Shown piece by piece: positions 1 through 12,800 of a DNA stretch of 64,000 nt. The notes below the pieces were generated by a model. It was not told where the DNA came from and made no database searches. It worked only from the letters and a program-made list of their open reading frames with translations. Within the stretch, counting starts at the first letter, position 1. Each line of letters begins with the position of its first letter. The stretch is taken from the NCBI RefSeq assembly GCF_030936135.1, contig NC_082605.1, positions 16,760,261-16,824,260 on the forward strand, read 5' to 3'. Source of the DNA: Gavia stellata. Its lineage: Eukaryota > Chordata > Aves > Gaviiformes > Gaviidae. The position numbers were made by a program, and so were the translations under genes.

Positions 1-1010
1 GCAGGCCTCGGGGCTCCCGGGGGCGAGGAGCGGCGGCGGGGATCCCGTGCAGCAGCCCCGGGGCCGCCTCCTTCCCGCGGCCCGGAGAAGCCCCCGCGGA
101 GCCCGAGTACCGGCTGCCGGCCCGGGCTGTGCCGTGCCGCTGCCTCCCGGCAGCCCGGGTACCGCACGCCTTGGGCATCGGTGCTTTGGGACCCCGGCTA
201 AGACCCGGGCATCGGAGCTCAGTATTTTAATTGAAATCGCAGGTTTAGGCACAGCTGGAGGCTGTCTCTGCCGATTCGACTTCTGCTCTTCCGGCAGGCG
301 TATTAGAGATGACTGACTTGGAGCCAGCTGCCCCAGCCACCCCGCCCTGCCCACCGCCGCGCCTTCGCCCCCTCTCTGCGCCGTGGCCGCCCAACGGGGC
401 TGGCGGCACTGGGGGGGCGAGGTAGACCAGCCCGCTTTTGGGGGGCAGGAGCGGCTGCACGTCGGGCGGGCTGCGGGGTCCCGGCTCGGCGCCGCTTTCT
501 GCCTCTCCCGTGGAGGCTGTTCTCCCGTGGGGTTTTAATCCTCCCCCCCCCCCCTACCCCCGACGTTCGGAGGGGAGATACGGTTTGCGGATTTTTTTTC
601 CCGGGCAGGCGCACGCCGCAAAGCCTCTCGCAACGCAGGCGCGATCGCTCTTACGGTTATTTTTGCGCCGCTGCCCCCCCAGAAAAACGACTGCGGTGCC
701 GGGGCGGCCGGGAGGGCCCGGCCCCCTGCGCGGAACGCACCGGGCTCGCCCCGGGGCTCGTCTAACGCCTCTTGTCATCAGTTGGGCCCGTGCGCGCCCG
801 GCAGCCCCAGCCCCAAACGCTCCCCGGCCGCCGACATCGAAAACGGGCGGGGGTTTCCCTTTCGCCCCCCGACAACCAGACCCACTCGGCGAGGGGCTCC
901 CGGGGGTGCGTCCCGGGTGGGTCCCGGCCGGGCGGGGAGCGCAGGGCCCCGCAGGCCCGGCCCGGCTCCCCGCGCCCGGTGGGCCGTCCCCGCCTGGGTA
1001 GTCGGCGCTG
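1..1010. promoter_or_regulatory. CpG island at left edge, possible promoter region of the neighbouring gene
   Basis: The stretch is very GC-rich with frequent, undepleted CG dinucleotides, unlike nearly all the rest of the window. It continues past the left edge. Long open frames here follow from base composition, not protein constraint. In mammals the gene beyond the CADPS 3' end is FEZF2, on the same strand, so its 5' end would point here. That is an inference from synteny. I see no FEZF2 coding sequence and no TATA box. A run of 12 C lies at 543-554. Confidence 0.7.
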
Positions 1011-1014
1011 AGCA

Positions 1015-1200
1015 TTTATGGTCCGCTGGGAGATAACTTAGGATCCTCCTAGTTATTTAACCTGGCAGCTGCTTAAACTCCACAGTGGAAGCCGCCGAAA
1101 GTTATTAGCATTGTGCTTCGATCTCTCTGAAATGGTGGCTTTGATTTCTATGCTGCTTTGCTTTGCTTTTTATATGTATTTTTTAAATACTTCTTTTTTT
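1015..1200. promoter_or_regulatory. AT-rich, CpG-poor element bordering the CpG island
   Basis: The composition changes sharply at about 1010. The element holds a CAGCTG E-box (about 1065-1070), TTATTAGCAT homeobox-like sequence and several AT-rich blocks. Sharp edges next to a CpG island and dense transcription-factor-like words suggest a conserved enhancer or promoter-proximal element. Conservation cannot be tested here. Confidence 0.35.
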
Positions 1201-1269
1201 TTATTAGTAGCAGAAGGTGATGGATGACCGGGCAAGCCACCAGCCCAGGCAATTAGGATGGGGCTGCCT

Positions 1270-1500
1270 TTTGTGAGCCGGGGGGGGGGGGGGGGGGGCA
1301 GCTTCTGACGCAGCTCTGTGGCCGGTGCGAGGTGCGGCGGAGGGGCGCAGGGTCGGGCTGGGAGGAGAGCGGGGCTGTGGGGCTGCCTGGGCCCTGGCCC
1401 CACCGTGCTGGGTTTGGGTCTGGCTCGGTGCAAGGCAGCAGTTACGCCCTCAGAGCGCTGCCCGGGGATGGCCCCAAGGTGTTTGGCTGGAGTTCGGTTT
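1270..1500. other. GC-rich shoulder with a 19-base G run
   Basis: GC-rich sequence with moderate CpG follows the AT-rich element. It contains G at 1280-1298 without interruption. No coding exon with usable splice sites was recognised on either strand. Confidence 0.6.
1280..1298 (+). repeat. Homopolymer G run (19 nt)
   Basis: Nineteen uninterrupted G residues are seen. Such runs form G-quadruplexes, vary in length and are often miscounted by sequencing, so the exact length is uncertain. Confidence 0.9.
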
Positions 1501-4500
1501 GCTGCGGTCAGACAGAGACAGTTTGTGGACAAATTAACACGCAATGAATGGGGAAATCAGGATAGCAAAGTTTGGGGCGGGGGTGAAGAGGGAGTTCTTA
1601 CCCATTTCACTGCTTCCCATTACCCCTTGGAAACTACGGTACCTCGTGTAACGGGGGCCGTACCAAGGCCTCGGCCCCCACGGGCAGTCCCTCTCACCCT
1701 GCAGGGCCCTTAGGGTTGGTGGGGTGGCCCCGCTGCCGTGTCACCCAACGGGGACCGCCGCGACTGTGCGTGGGGCAGGGGCAGTGCATGGCAAGGCCAC
1801 CGTGGCTGGAGCAGAGGCATTGAGTCTCTCCAGACTATTTTTTCAGCCTGTTCACCGAGTTACGCACACATTGCTGCATATATGTAGGTAGATAATTTTA
1901 ATTTATTTTATTTAGAATATTTTTTTCGGCATAACGAAACACTACTGGGGAGCTAGGTTGTGGAGCGCTGCATGGGTCCCAGAGCAAATGCGGTTAGTAG
2001 GATTTTGGAAGCGCACTGGCCCAGACTCCTTGCATGGCTTTGCTGGTTGACTTTGTCAGTGATGGCAGGGGTGACATCAACATTCTTAACCTGAGTCTAA
2101 TTTTAAGAGCTGGTATCTGACCTGCTTCTAAAGCTGTTTGAAATCTAGCCCCACTGCAGAGCAACCGGCAGGGCACTGTGGCAGGAGCTGCACAGAGTGC
2201 CTCGATGGCAATCAAGCTGGCTTATGTAATTCTAAAAATGGCAACTCCTTACTCGCCACCTCTCTTTCTGTCTATACGGAGAGTCCTGCAGAGCTGCCAA
2301 ACAGAAGCAATTGAATGAACTCTTTTCTCGGCTCATTCCTCCTTCCGCAGCTCGGAGAAAGTGAGCCAGAGCCTATTGTAGTTTGCCTGTCAACAGGAAT
2401 GGTAACTAAAACGGCTCGATCCCAGCCAGGCTTTATGCCCCAAAAACACTGCCTGCCTGTGAGGAGTGGAGAGAGACATCATGGATGAAGTCTAGTCCCT
2501 GGTGTGAGACCGGTCTGGCCCAGCAAGCAGTTGGGGAGTTGGCAGAGTCCACATCATATCCGAAGTCAACCTGACCAGTAAGGGAAGCAAGAAATTGTTG
2601 AAGGGGTGAGCTGCTGTTCTCCATCCTTATTGTCAGAAGCAGTCATTCTTCATGTTGCAGTAATGGAGCAATGCTGCATTTAGTTTCTGAATGCTGAAAC
2701 TGAAAGATATCCCTTCCTAATGTTTTGAAATGTTGTACTTCTTCATTTTGAAAGAGTGGGAGCTTTTAAATTTTTCTGGTTTTGTGGTTTTTTCCCCCTT
2801 ATTTTCTATTTAGGAGAAAAGGTGGGAGGAAGTAGAGAAGGAGAATATAATGGGGGGATGGCCTTGTTCTCACTTTCCTACTGAAAACGTTTCAGAAAAA
2901 GCAAAAAGCAGTGAAAACGGGTAGAAGCCCACTTCAGTTTTGTGTTCCTATTCCTTCCCTTTTTTGCTTGAAAGAAGGATGGCCAAAAAAATAAGTGGGA
3001 CAAACCCCACGTGTTTTGAATTATTCTCCTCTTAATGAGATAGGAAAACATCTCATTTTCAAAATTGCTTGCTTTTTCAATGAAAAAAATCAAATAGAGT
3101 AAGAATCTTTCCACCGTCTTTTTGCAACTCACTCCCCACTCGGTGTTGACCAGCTTTTCTGGCTATGCCACATGTTATGTTGGTCGAGATTTGTATTTGC
3201 CCTTGTTCGAACTGTTGTCGCGGATGTCCCTGTCCGCTGCAGAGCGGGACTCCACGGGCTGGCAGGCACCGAGGCGACAGCGGACGGCAGCACGTTACCT
3301 CTGGGGCACACGGGACTGTCTGGCTGCAGCATCCCTGTCCCTGGTGGTGGTGGCTGAGTTGGAGAGAGCCTGGCAGGACTCCCAGGTTGACTGGCAAAAC
3401 TGCTGCTTTGCTGTTTGGGCACAAGAAAAGTGCCGATTTCGCCCCAGAAGACATGATCTAGAAGAACCACTAACCCACCCCCCCCCCCAACAATCTAACA
3501 AACTAAAAATCCAGACCTTGTTATTGCAGGAAAAAACTTCAATGCACGATCCAAGTATTCCCTGGATGTTCAAGAACACCCACAAATTCTGTAAAAATAG
3601 CTGATAATTTATTTATTTGATTTAATTATGAGCCTAGCTTGTGATTTTGGGGTGGGGGCGGGGGTGGGGCTGGAGTTAATGATGCTGAAAAACCAATTTA
3701 GAGGGGAGCCCAGGCAAGTCATCAGCTCTGGGGAACAGAGGAGCTGCTTAGGCTCTTCCTCCGAAACACAGAGCATTGCAGAACCCACCAAGGGCTCTCA
3801 GACTTCTTGGGTGAGGAGGCTGTCACCAGGGTGACTGTTTCTCTCTGGGGAGCTATAAGCCTTCAGCCCCGCAGTCCATGGATGCGGCTGGTGCCCTACG
3901 CCACGGCCAGTATGTGTTGGAGGGACTGGCTTATCTCTTTTTGCTTACACACCTGGCTTGACCAAGGGTCGATCTGTCGTGGTGAGCATTAGCTGCCCCT
4001 TGGCCGGTCATCCTTCCCATCCCCATTGGGCTGTGCTACTGGGTGACTCCCGGCATCGGTGCATATGGTTATGGGACATGTTCTCATCCCTTACGTGAGG
4101 GTCCAGATGGGCTTGGAGGCTGCCGTGTGCTCTGTCTCTGATGTACATCGCAAAACCAAACCTGCAATCTTTGCTGATTTAGGGGGATAGAAAAAAACCT
4201 TCCCCGTTACCAGAGTTCACCACCATGTTCACTTCAAGCCTTTGAGCTATTTCTGTCCTCCTTCCTCCCTTCCAGTGCATGCTGCTCCTCTCCAGCTGAC
4301 AGCCTGGGACAGCCCCCCAAGATCAGCTGCTTGTGGTGCTCTCGCTGCCGAAAGCAGTCCTAAACGGTGTGGCCTTTGTTCCCCCCAGCTGTCGTATCCT
4401 CCAGGATCTGCAACAAGTCCTCATTTTACAGACCCCCTCTTGACAGTCCCCAATCTGATCTGACCACCTGGTTTGTTTTTGAATCGAGCACTTGAGTCAT

Positions 4501-7500
4501 AACATTTCTGTTTATTTCAACAACTGTATTCCTTGCATAGGAAATGAGCCAAGATGGTCTAAGGCGGGGAGAGCGAAGCATGTCGTGGTTGTAATTGCTT
4601 TTGCTCTACCAATATCAAATTTTACAGTATAATCAAAATCTTATTTTTGAACTACTGGACTCTGTTATTGACTTAATCTTCTTAAGTGCTCCTATTATTC
4701 CAGTGATTTCATCGTTGCATGTTGATTTTAATCTTTTGATCTCCATATTAGCTACTGCCTGCAACTAATTTGTTGCTCAGTGTTTTTCTTTGTTTTGACC
4801 TGTGAGGCATTTTCCTCATGGCACACAACTCTGCTGGCAGATTGCATATAATCTCTGCACTTTTTTTCTCCCATATTTTGCATAGTTACAACAAATGCAG
4901 ATTTACAGCTTGAAATGGAATATGTATCTTTTAGAAAGGCGGAGGAAAATATCACTTCAGGTTTAGCTCAAGAACCTAAATGTGCTTGAATGAAGGAAAT
5001 ACTGCTGAATACAGCTCACTGGAGAGAGGTGTCAGGCGGCCTTTTTAGTCCAGCAAGTTCAGAATGGGTGGCAATCGCAATAATTGTCACTTATATCATA
5101 TGCAGTCAGGGATCAAAGAGTTTCTGAAAGCATTGCTAGACCTAAGATGAAGAAGGCTGGGTTTTGTGAATGGCTTAAGGGACTCTCCTAGCTGGACTCA
5201 GCTTGACGCAGCGGTGGGTCTGTCGAGTCACGACACCACAGAGCAGGTTTTTGAACAAACATTGTTGATGGTGGCGGCAGTGCAGAGTTCACAAACTTCA
5301 CAAAGTGCAGAGGCTGAAATACGGCTCAGCTGTGTTTTGGTTGGCCGTTAGATGAGTGCTTTTTCCCTTGGTAGTTGATGGTTTAACCTGTGCTGATTTT
5401 TGCTTTAGCTTTTTCTTTTAAAGCTTACAGAAGTAATTTTTGCCTTAGGTTTACTGTGACTTTTTTTAAAAGAACACAGCCTGAACACTGACAAAATCAT
5501 CTTTGCTTTGCTGCATGCCTGTTTATGCTTCTGAACACAAATTGTCTTCTAATATGTTTGACGTTTTGGTCACTAGAGAGGCAGAAAAGCAATTTCTGAG
5601 ATGCCTGTGGGCCAGGAGACATGCATTACAGCAGAGGGGAAAGAATCTGTTAGTTGCTGAAATATAAAACAAATTGGATGAACAGCTGCTGACACTTGTC
5701 AGTCAAATAGTTGATAGCATTTTCAGTCTCCATGCCACATGCTTTAAGTAAGTCTGTCAAAAAAAGGATATTTTCGCTGGACTTCCCTGTAAATATGAGA
5801 GAAGTTTTGGCCTGATCTATCATTTAAAATTTTGCTGGCAGAGGAATAAAATTTTCCTCTTTCCCCAAAACTGATTGACATAACTGTACTGGCAGATTCT
5901 TCATCTAGGTGCAGTTGTACTGGCAGAAAGTCCTTTGACTGTTGGAGCTGGTTCCATTGCAGCAATGGGTTGAAGCGAAACCAGCAGCAGACCTTTGCGT
6001 TCCTCGGCTGGGTTTGCCAGAGCGCTCCCATCCATCAGCAAGCCCTTTTAGATGCTGCCCGAGGTGTAGCTTTGCTCTGCAGGAGCCTGAGAACTGTCCG
6101 AAGCGTAGTCTGTGGCCAGGAGGGCTTTAAACCCGGATTTATGTTTTTCAGACAAAACGAAACCATTTTGGATTCAACAATTCTGCAGGATTAACCCAAG
6201 CTTGCACTTCTCGCTCCTGGTACCATGGTGCAGCACGCATGTTGGACAGGGTCAGGCTGCCAGCACCCACGTAACCATTTGCAGGGTTAAAGGCAGTGGG
6301 GATCAGGGTACAACGCACTCCTTTCATTGACTACAGGCTGCAGACTCTGGAGTGGGAGGTTAAATCCTGCTTTGCAGCACTGCTCGTACAGGAGTTCTTC
6401 TCCCGCTCATACTGAAGTATGTAACTTGAAGCTCATCATCTGGGTCCAAACTCCTTAGAAGAAGTGAGCTGGCTAATGCTTCCTTGTTTTGAATGTGTGG
6501 TCAAGCCTGACATATCCTCAGGGTTGTTACGGAGCCTCTGAGGTGCTTTACTGGGGTTTGAGGACACACAAAAAGCCATCACAGGCTATAGAGTCATTGC
6601 TGATGACAGAGAAACTCAAATAAGGGTGTCCATCACCGCCGTTTCAGGGAGGCACCTATATGTGTTAGTGATGCACAGCCAAGGATCATCTCCTGAAGGC
6701 TGCGCCCACACTCTTTCATTCAAAAAACTGAGCAGGGCTCACTATTTTGAAAGGTGGCAGGTGGAAGTGGGCTGTGTTTTTACCCAATAAATATTTCATG
6801 TTAAAAAAAAAACCAGGGAGCCATTTCCAGAGCAGAATCAAGCTGTTTCTCCGGCTCTGCTCTGCCTGACTGGGAGCAGAGCTACAAATTTGGGTTTCCC
6901 TCAGTGCTTTTTGCTACCAGCCTGGTGACCACCCCAGGTAAGGCTTTCCCAGTGCCTCCTCTTGGAGCTGTTGCCCTTCATATAAATATTTGGGACAGCT
7001 GAGGGAGATGAAGAGGGCAGAAGCACACGTATACATCAGTATGTGTATGGGTCTCAGGTGGATCTCAACCACCTAGAAAGAAGGGACCGGGTGGTGCTTG
7101 CACTTTGTTCATTGCTTTATGTCTTGTGAGACTTGTTTTGTCAGGCAAGTCCTGCGAGGGCTTCAGGGTGTGATTGAAGGCTCCAAGCATAACGATGTCA
7201 AGATATAGACTTTTTTTTATGCGTCCCAGTGACAGACCTGCAGAGGCACCTGAACTGGTTTTGGTAGACTCAGTATGACTTAAACACTCAACTGCTACCT
7301 TAGTTCCTTGGGGGGCTTAGGATTAAGTAGTTGCACAGCTGGAGGGTGGGTAAGAAGGGGGAAGAGCTTCTTGTGTCAGTGGCCACAAGGCCACGTCCCT
7401 GCCTAAGTCCTCAGAGGTGGCTTTCCCTGCCAATGCATCCCTCTACCAGCATCATGGACCAAGACAAAAACCAAGAAGTGGTCTCCTGGGCTACAGTCAG

Positions 7501-8544
7501 GGTTCAAATCTTATCTATCCTAATGCATCTAATGGCTTATTAAAACGTCAGTGGTGCTACGTGTGCATGCCTACCCCCCACTCGTATAGTAAAAAACCCT
7601 GCCAATGTCCCTGTTCCAGGGGGGTGGTGTATGCAGGTCACCATGGGTAGGTGGGTATTGAATGTGTAAGGTGTGGCCATCCAGATGGGACTGCACAGCA
7701 CCTCCACAGCCAGGTGCTAAACTCTGCCACAGAGGGAAGGGACCCAAAAATCCAGCATTGCGGATTAATGTGCTCCAGGCTCCATAACTATCCCAGCCCC
7801 ATTTCGGACTCATCACCCCTTCACAGGCGGTTCCCAGAGGTCCCCTCCTCCTCCCATATGTCCAGGGAGTCCCTCATGGCTCTTGGGCACTGGAAGATGG
7901 TTTAGTTTAATGGTTCATTATGGCAGGCAGGTTCGTCCAGGCAGGATGTTTTTCCAACATTTGCCCATCTTTTATTTGTGGATGGTGAATACCTGTCCTC
8001 GTTCCCCAGGGTGGCAACAAGTTGCTGTGCTTGGGGTGAAGGACATCAGCTTTTCTGCTTCTCTGTCAAATGACTGAAACCCAGACTAGCAGGAGTCATT
8101 TTCAGTTTGAATTGGCTGATGGGAGGGCATGACTGCAAAACCGCTTCGAAAACTCCCAACTTAACATGCTTTCCATCAAACCAGCCTGCTTTTTAATTTC
8201 AGCTAGGGGTCTGGCCCCCGCCACGCGTTTGTAAGTGCCCTGCAGACTGCTGCCATCGGCTGCTTTGGGAGAAGTTAAAATACAAACTGAGGCCTTTTGG
8301 TGGAAGGTAAGTGTCAGGCAAGGCTGATTTCCATGTAACAACAGGGGCTGTACCAGAGCAGACCATCAATTAGACGTCCAGAGACAGATCATAGGACATA
8401 GAGAGCAGGTAACGGTGGAAACAACTGCGGAGGTGACTGCAGAAATGTCCTTGTACCTGGGGAATAGGCAGTCTGGTCCCACCCTGACCTTGGGGAGCAA
8501 ATCAGGAAACCATCTTCTTAATTAATAAACTGTAAAAACACCCA
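1501..8544. other. Intergenic DNA downstream of CADPS
   Basis: No exon with matching splice sites and recognisable protein was found on either strand. The open frames are short and composition-driven. The region is mixed in base composition, with a C run at 3478-3488, a G-quadruplex motif at 3649-3669 and AT-rich patches near 4600-4760 and 5390-5560. No recognisable transposable element was seen. Confidence 0.6.
3649..3669 (+). other. G-quadruplex motif with one-base loops
   Basis: Four G tracts of 4, 5, 5 and 4 bases are separated by single T, C and T residues. This is among the most stable types of quadruplex motif. It stands alone in AT-rich intergenic DNA about 4.9 kb beyond the predicted CADPS polyadenylation site. 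Confidence 0.85.
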
Positions 8545-8561
8545 TGAGAAAAGAAAATGCC

Positions 8562-8567
8562 TTTATT
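8562..8567 (-). terminator. Polyadenylation signal AATAAA, likely main CADPS 3' end
   Basis: The minus strand reads AATAAAGGC. A CA dinucleotide 17 nt downstream (8546-8545) and the following TGGGTGTTTTT make a standard cleavage context with a GU/U-rich downstream element. It is the last AATAAA before the sequence character changes to mixed intergenic DNA. Confidence 0.65.
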
Positions 8568-9367
8568 CTGAGAGGTGGGGGCTCTTACATCTCAGCTTGT
8601 AATTTTTTTTTCTAAGGCAGACATAAAAAGACTCCATAATTTATTCTTAGGACATTTGAATAGTTATTTATTGAGAAGCCACAGTTCTCACACTTTTACA
8701 ACTGTCGGCTTGTATAAGGCAAAAAAAGCAAGATGGATCACTATTTTACACAGAAAGTAAAAGCTCTGGAGGGGGGGGCTGATGGACATGCAGTTACTGG
8801 TCAAAATGCAATGTACATGACATATATAAAAACCATTGTGAAACAGAGGAATTGTAAATTATGGTTACAATCTACTGAAATAAATATTCAATATCTTATT
8901 ATAAACACATTTGTATAGTCTAAGATTGTAATTAAAGTTGTCTTTGTACATACACAGTTATTGGAAATTTAAACAAAAATGTAACATTTAGAGGAGCAAA
9001 CGTCAACATAAAACAACTGCTTTGGACTTGTAATGTGGCATGATATATCCATAATGATAGGATTAATCTGGTGTGGCAATTAGAATGACTAATCCTTTGG
9101 GATGTAGCCTCTATGGAGTTAACTGCATATTGAAGGGAAGAGCCTGGTACATTAACAAGGATGCAGAGTGATTCAAACGGCTGTCTGGGTTTGTTTGTTT
9201 TCTGGTCTTTAAATGAACAGAACAAAAAAATAATTTGTAATTGCCTCGTTCTTCTTTTAAAAACAAAGCTTTTTTTTATTAATTTTAAGCAGTTGGCATC
9301 CACAGAAGAGAAACAAAGAAATGAAAGGACTCGATTCACTCATCTTCACAACAATTTACCATCAATG

Positions 9368-9375
9368 TATATACA
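9368..9375 (-). promoter_or_regulatory. Possible Pumilio site (TGTATATA) in CADPS 3' UTR
   Basis: The coding strand has TGTATATA, matching the Pumilio consensus TGTANATA, in the AT-rich 3' UTR. Pumilio proteins repress or localise many neuronal mRNAs. A single 8-mer in AT-rich DNA has a fair chance of being accidental. Confidence 0.3.
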
Positions 9376-9696
9376 GTACATTAATGAAGCATTGTTTAAA
9401 CTTTAATTATAACAGGGACACACCTAGCATGTTTTCTATGTAGTTTTTCCATTAACAGTATTAAACAATGGTGCTCCATATTGCTTATGAACATATAGAT
9501 ATGAAATTAGGAAACGGATGAATCAAAGAGAGGTGCTAATTTTATTACCACACAGCTAACATGGCATTTGTATTGGTAAACTTCTCATGGGCATTTAGAG
9601 CTGACATAAAAATTCCTAATGTGGCTAACTGAGTTACAGACGAGGTACATGCACGGATACCAGGCGACCCCCAGCCGGTCCTCCGGGCCAGCTTCC

Positions 9697-9876
9697 CTAG
9701 TCGTCCTCTTCGTCTTCCTCATCGCTGTCCTTCATGGTGATCCCCTGGAGCCCTCCGCCTTCGCTGACCGATGCCGTGGCCTCCTCTACCGTCAGCCGGT
9801 TCCGGATGGTCTCGTAGGTTTTGCTGTTTAAGGTGGAGTCCAGCACGCCTTGCAATCGGAAATCCCGGTACGTTTT
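9697..9876 (-). CDS. CADPS: CADPS terminal coding exon L (180 nt including stop)
   Basis: Fifty-nine codons and TAG run from [18 protein letters not shown] to the acidic tail [11 protein letters not shown]. The acceptor is CCCCACTTTAG. The block [18 protein letters not shown] is the signature of the CAPS C-terminus. The ending [10 protein letters not shown] identifies CADPS1; CADPS2 as I recall it ends differently. GC content is much higher than in the 3' UTR that follows. Confidence 0.97.
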   Translation of the reverse strand, partial: KTYRDFRLQGVLDSTLNSKTYETIRNRLTVEEATASVSEGGGLQGITMKDSDEEDEEDD

Positions 9877-12800
9877 CTAAAGTGGGGAGAGGCACGGGAG
9901 GAGGAGGAGACAGCAGAGAGGTCAGGGCCGACACCGGCTCCCCTGCTTCACTGCAGGAGTCAGCCCTTGCCCCCATGCCCGGAGTTTGGGGCCACTAATG
10001 GAAGAGGCTGGGACGGCAGGGAAATCCCTGCCCCAGGGATGTTTTTACATCGCCCCGGGCAGCGCAGAGGCCGTGGTGGTGGGGTGTCCCCGCCGGCCAC
10101 CGCTTTGCCGTGGCAGAGGTCCCTTGAGCAAGAAATCACAGCTCTGCGACTCCAGCCCTGCCTTGGCAGGGTGGCCGGGCTGTGTGGCTGCACACCGGCT
10201 TCAAAGCAGGGGTGTACCGGGGGCTGCTCCGGGGAGCTTTACATATGGGAGGTTGGAGTCTAAAAGGATATCGAAGCAACAGATGAGGGCTCTGCTCCGA
10301 CTAACTTTCCTCGCTTCTGGATGCATTCCTCTGCCTGTAACGTCAGTTATTTTTCTTCACGCAGCAGAACGCTTATCACCCATAACCGCAGACGTGATTA
10401 CAGCTTCCTGGAATGCTCTGTATTAAATAATCCTACCTAGAGTATTGGGATTAAATAAACTAAGGCCGGGATACTGGGGAAAATTGTTGATGTATAAACA
10501 TAAGCACACGGCATGTGTTTCTTAAGCCTCTCTTTCTTCACCTAATTCTGAAACTGGGTTCCATAGTTAGCTATATTTCCCTCGTTATTACAGTTGCTAT
10601 CTCTCATTTGAATTTACATTTAAAAACTTCTTGACTCTGTGAGATGATAAAACTCTGGCTTCGTAGTTCGTTTAATTCTGTTCTGTGCTCTGCGTGGAAA
10701 CTACTGTTCTGCTATTGCGGAAAGTCCTTGGATTTGTTGTAGCTGCTTGTGAATGTAATATTGGTATAAATAAAGCACAAGGAAGAAAGCTTTCCTCAGC
10801 TAGCTGACAAGTAGAAATAATTTGTCTGTGCCTGTTGTTTTCAGTTATGAAAAGCACATTTAATACATTTCAGTTTTAATTTATTCATGCCTTCAATGTG
10901 TTCACTGCACACAAGACCATAAACATTATAAAATACTAGACCAAAAAGCATTAGATAGAACCTAAAATGATCAAAAATATATTTACCCCCTTCTGTGATC
11001 TTATTATTTCATGTAAACCACTGCGATTTCACACTGAAATAATTATCATTAGTCCAAGGCACGCACACACACACATATACACATACACGTGCACTCAAGG
11101 AATAAAATGTTACTTTCAGGGTATGTTATCTCACCTTTGTGATCTCTTAGAGTTGATTATATACACCCATTGTAAAAGAAACAACTTCAATTAACTATGA
11201 GAACAATCCTCATTTGCATTCTGATGATAATCACAAGCTGTAGCTGGGCTTAAATGTTTCTAGTAAAACAGTGTTAAAAACTTTTGGTTTGATTTAACCC
11301 GTTTTAACACTGGAGTTCACTGGTGTGATCAACATGTTTGTCCACAAAAAGGCTAATTTCGATGCGCTTATTGTACAGGTAGGGTCAAATAGCAATAGAG
11401 TTTCCCTTTTTTCATGCAAGCAGTTCCTTTGTTCTTACTTGCACACTTGTATTTTGCATCTGTATGCATTTCAGGTTCCTGTTTATACTTTGCTAAATGC
11501 CATACACACAGGTATCTTAATTTTTAAAAATCTTCATGAATGGCTTAATTTATTTGCCAGCTACAGTTTGCCTCAGAGAACATGCTGCACACATGCAGGC
11601 GTACACACACGCTCCTTCCGACAGCAAGACAGCATTGAAAACACATCGGACGATTACCTTTACTATCCTAATGAGAGTTTTCAGTTGGTAAATGTGAAGC
11701 TGCAGGTCCATGCGGTCTGTCAGCCAGGTGCAGACAACATTCATCGAGCTGGTGTACCATTGCTGCAAGAGAGACAGGACTTCTCCAGCAGCCAGGTTAG
11801 GGCTGCGTGCTGTGCCCTGAATAACACAGGCTGCACCCAGCACCCGCTCAGCACCAACCTTTCCCGCTAGCCAGCCTGGTCAGGCGATATGACAGACTTA
11901 AGAGGGGGAGACGGGCACCCTCTTTTACACAGAATTTCCATGCATGAGCTTTTAAATTTTAATAACAACAACAAATTTACTAGGAGGGGGTAACAGCCAC
12001 CAGCAACACCGCAAGGTTTTTGTAATCTGATTTTGCCAGTGACGGGACTTGCCAGCAGTGGTGTGCTTTTGGCCCAATGTATTTTTTAACCCGTCCCCCC
12101 CCACAGTGAGAGCACAGTCCTGCCTTTAAGTATGTCAGACCCACGCTCAGGCTACTTACCGTCTTGACATTCAAACATAACCAGCCACGGGGTGAGTCTG
12201 GTTCCCTGATGGCGAGCGGAGGGGAGGCTCGTGCGGGACAAGCTTTGGCTGCGGGTGAGGATGCTGGTGTAAGCACCTACAGGCGCCTGCCCCGGCTGCG
12301 TGGGAAATGCTTTGGTTTCACCCTCACAATTATGAAAGATGGAAAAGCAGCACACAAATGAGCTTGTTTTAAGCTGTTGAACTCACAGGGTCCTGCCAGG
12401 GGCTGAAATTTTGCTGCTTGTCTGTGAAAAAGGCTCGCAGCTGTGTAGCAGCAGCCTGCCAGCCCTACATGCAAGAAGTCTCCGGTGGGCTGTGGATCAG
12501 CGCCCTGCTCACGCAGGGCTGGCATTGCACGTCTGACACCACACAGACGAGCAGCGAGCCCTTGAGAGAAGGAAAAGCAGGGGCTGTGGCAGGGGGGATG
12601 TCACAAAAACCTCCCCACGGCGCGCAGCACAACTGCTCATTACGAAGTGGTCTGCAGACACCCATCACGCCTCTGTATGCGCAGTCACACCCTTCTCTCA
12701 CAATCTCTTACACACACAGAGATCAAAACCTATCCTGCAGACCAGCTGCAATTAATCTAGAACCAGTTAAAGATAAAAAAAAAAGCAAAAACCAGACCAG

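Larger units (their letters stand above)
8545..9696 (-). other. CADPS: CADPS 3' untranslated region (predicted, about 1.15 kb)
   Basis: The DNA switches from GC-rich coding sequence to AT-rich sequence directly after the TAG at 9697-9699. It stays AT-rich to about 8545, where an AATAAA signal is followed 17 nt later by a CA and then a GU-rich stretch. No open frame of note exists on the coding strand. Earlier AATAAA hexamers at 9541-9546, 9275-9280, 8667-8672 and 8640-8645 could give shorter transcripts. The end point is predicted, not observed. Confidence 0.75.

Noticed and set aside
1..300. Possible FEZF2 first exon
   Set aside because: No FEZF2 N-terminal sequence or zinc fingers can be read on the minus strand. 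Only synteny points to FEZF2.
438..1001. 187-residue open frame on the plus strand at the left edge
   Set aside because: Rich in Pro, Gly, Arg and Ala as expected of random frames in CpG-island DNA. Other frames over the same bases are equally open, and no domain is recognisable.
9161..9406. Open frames within the CADPS 3' UTR
   Set aside because: Short, AT-rich, antisense to the transcript and overlapping UTR signals.
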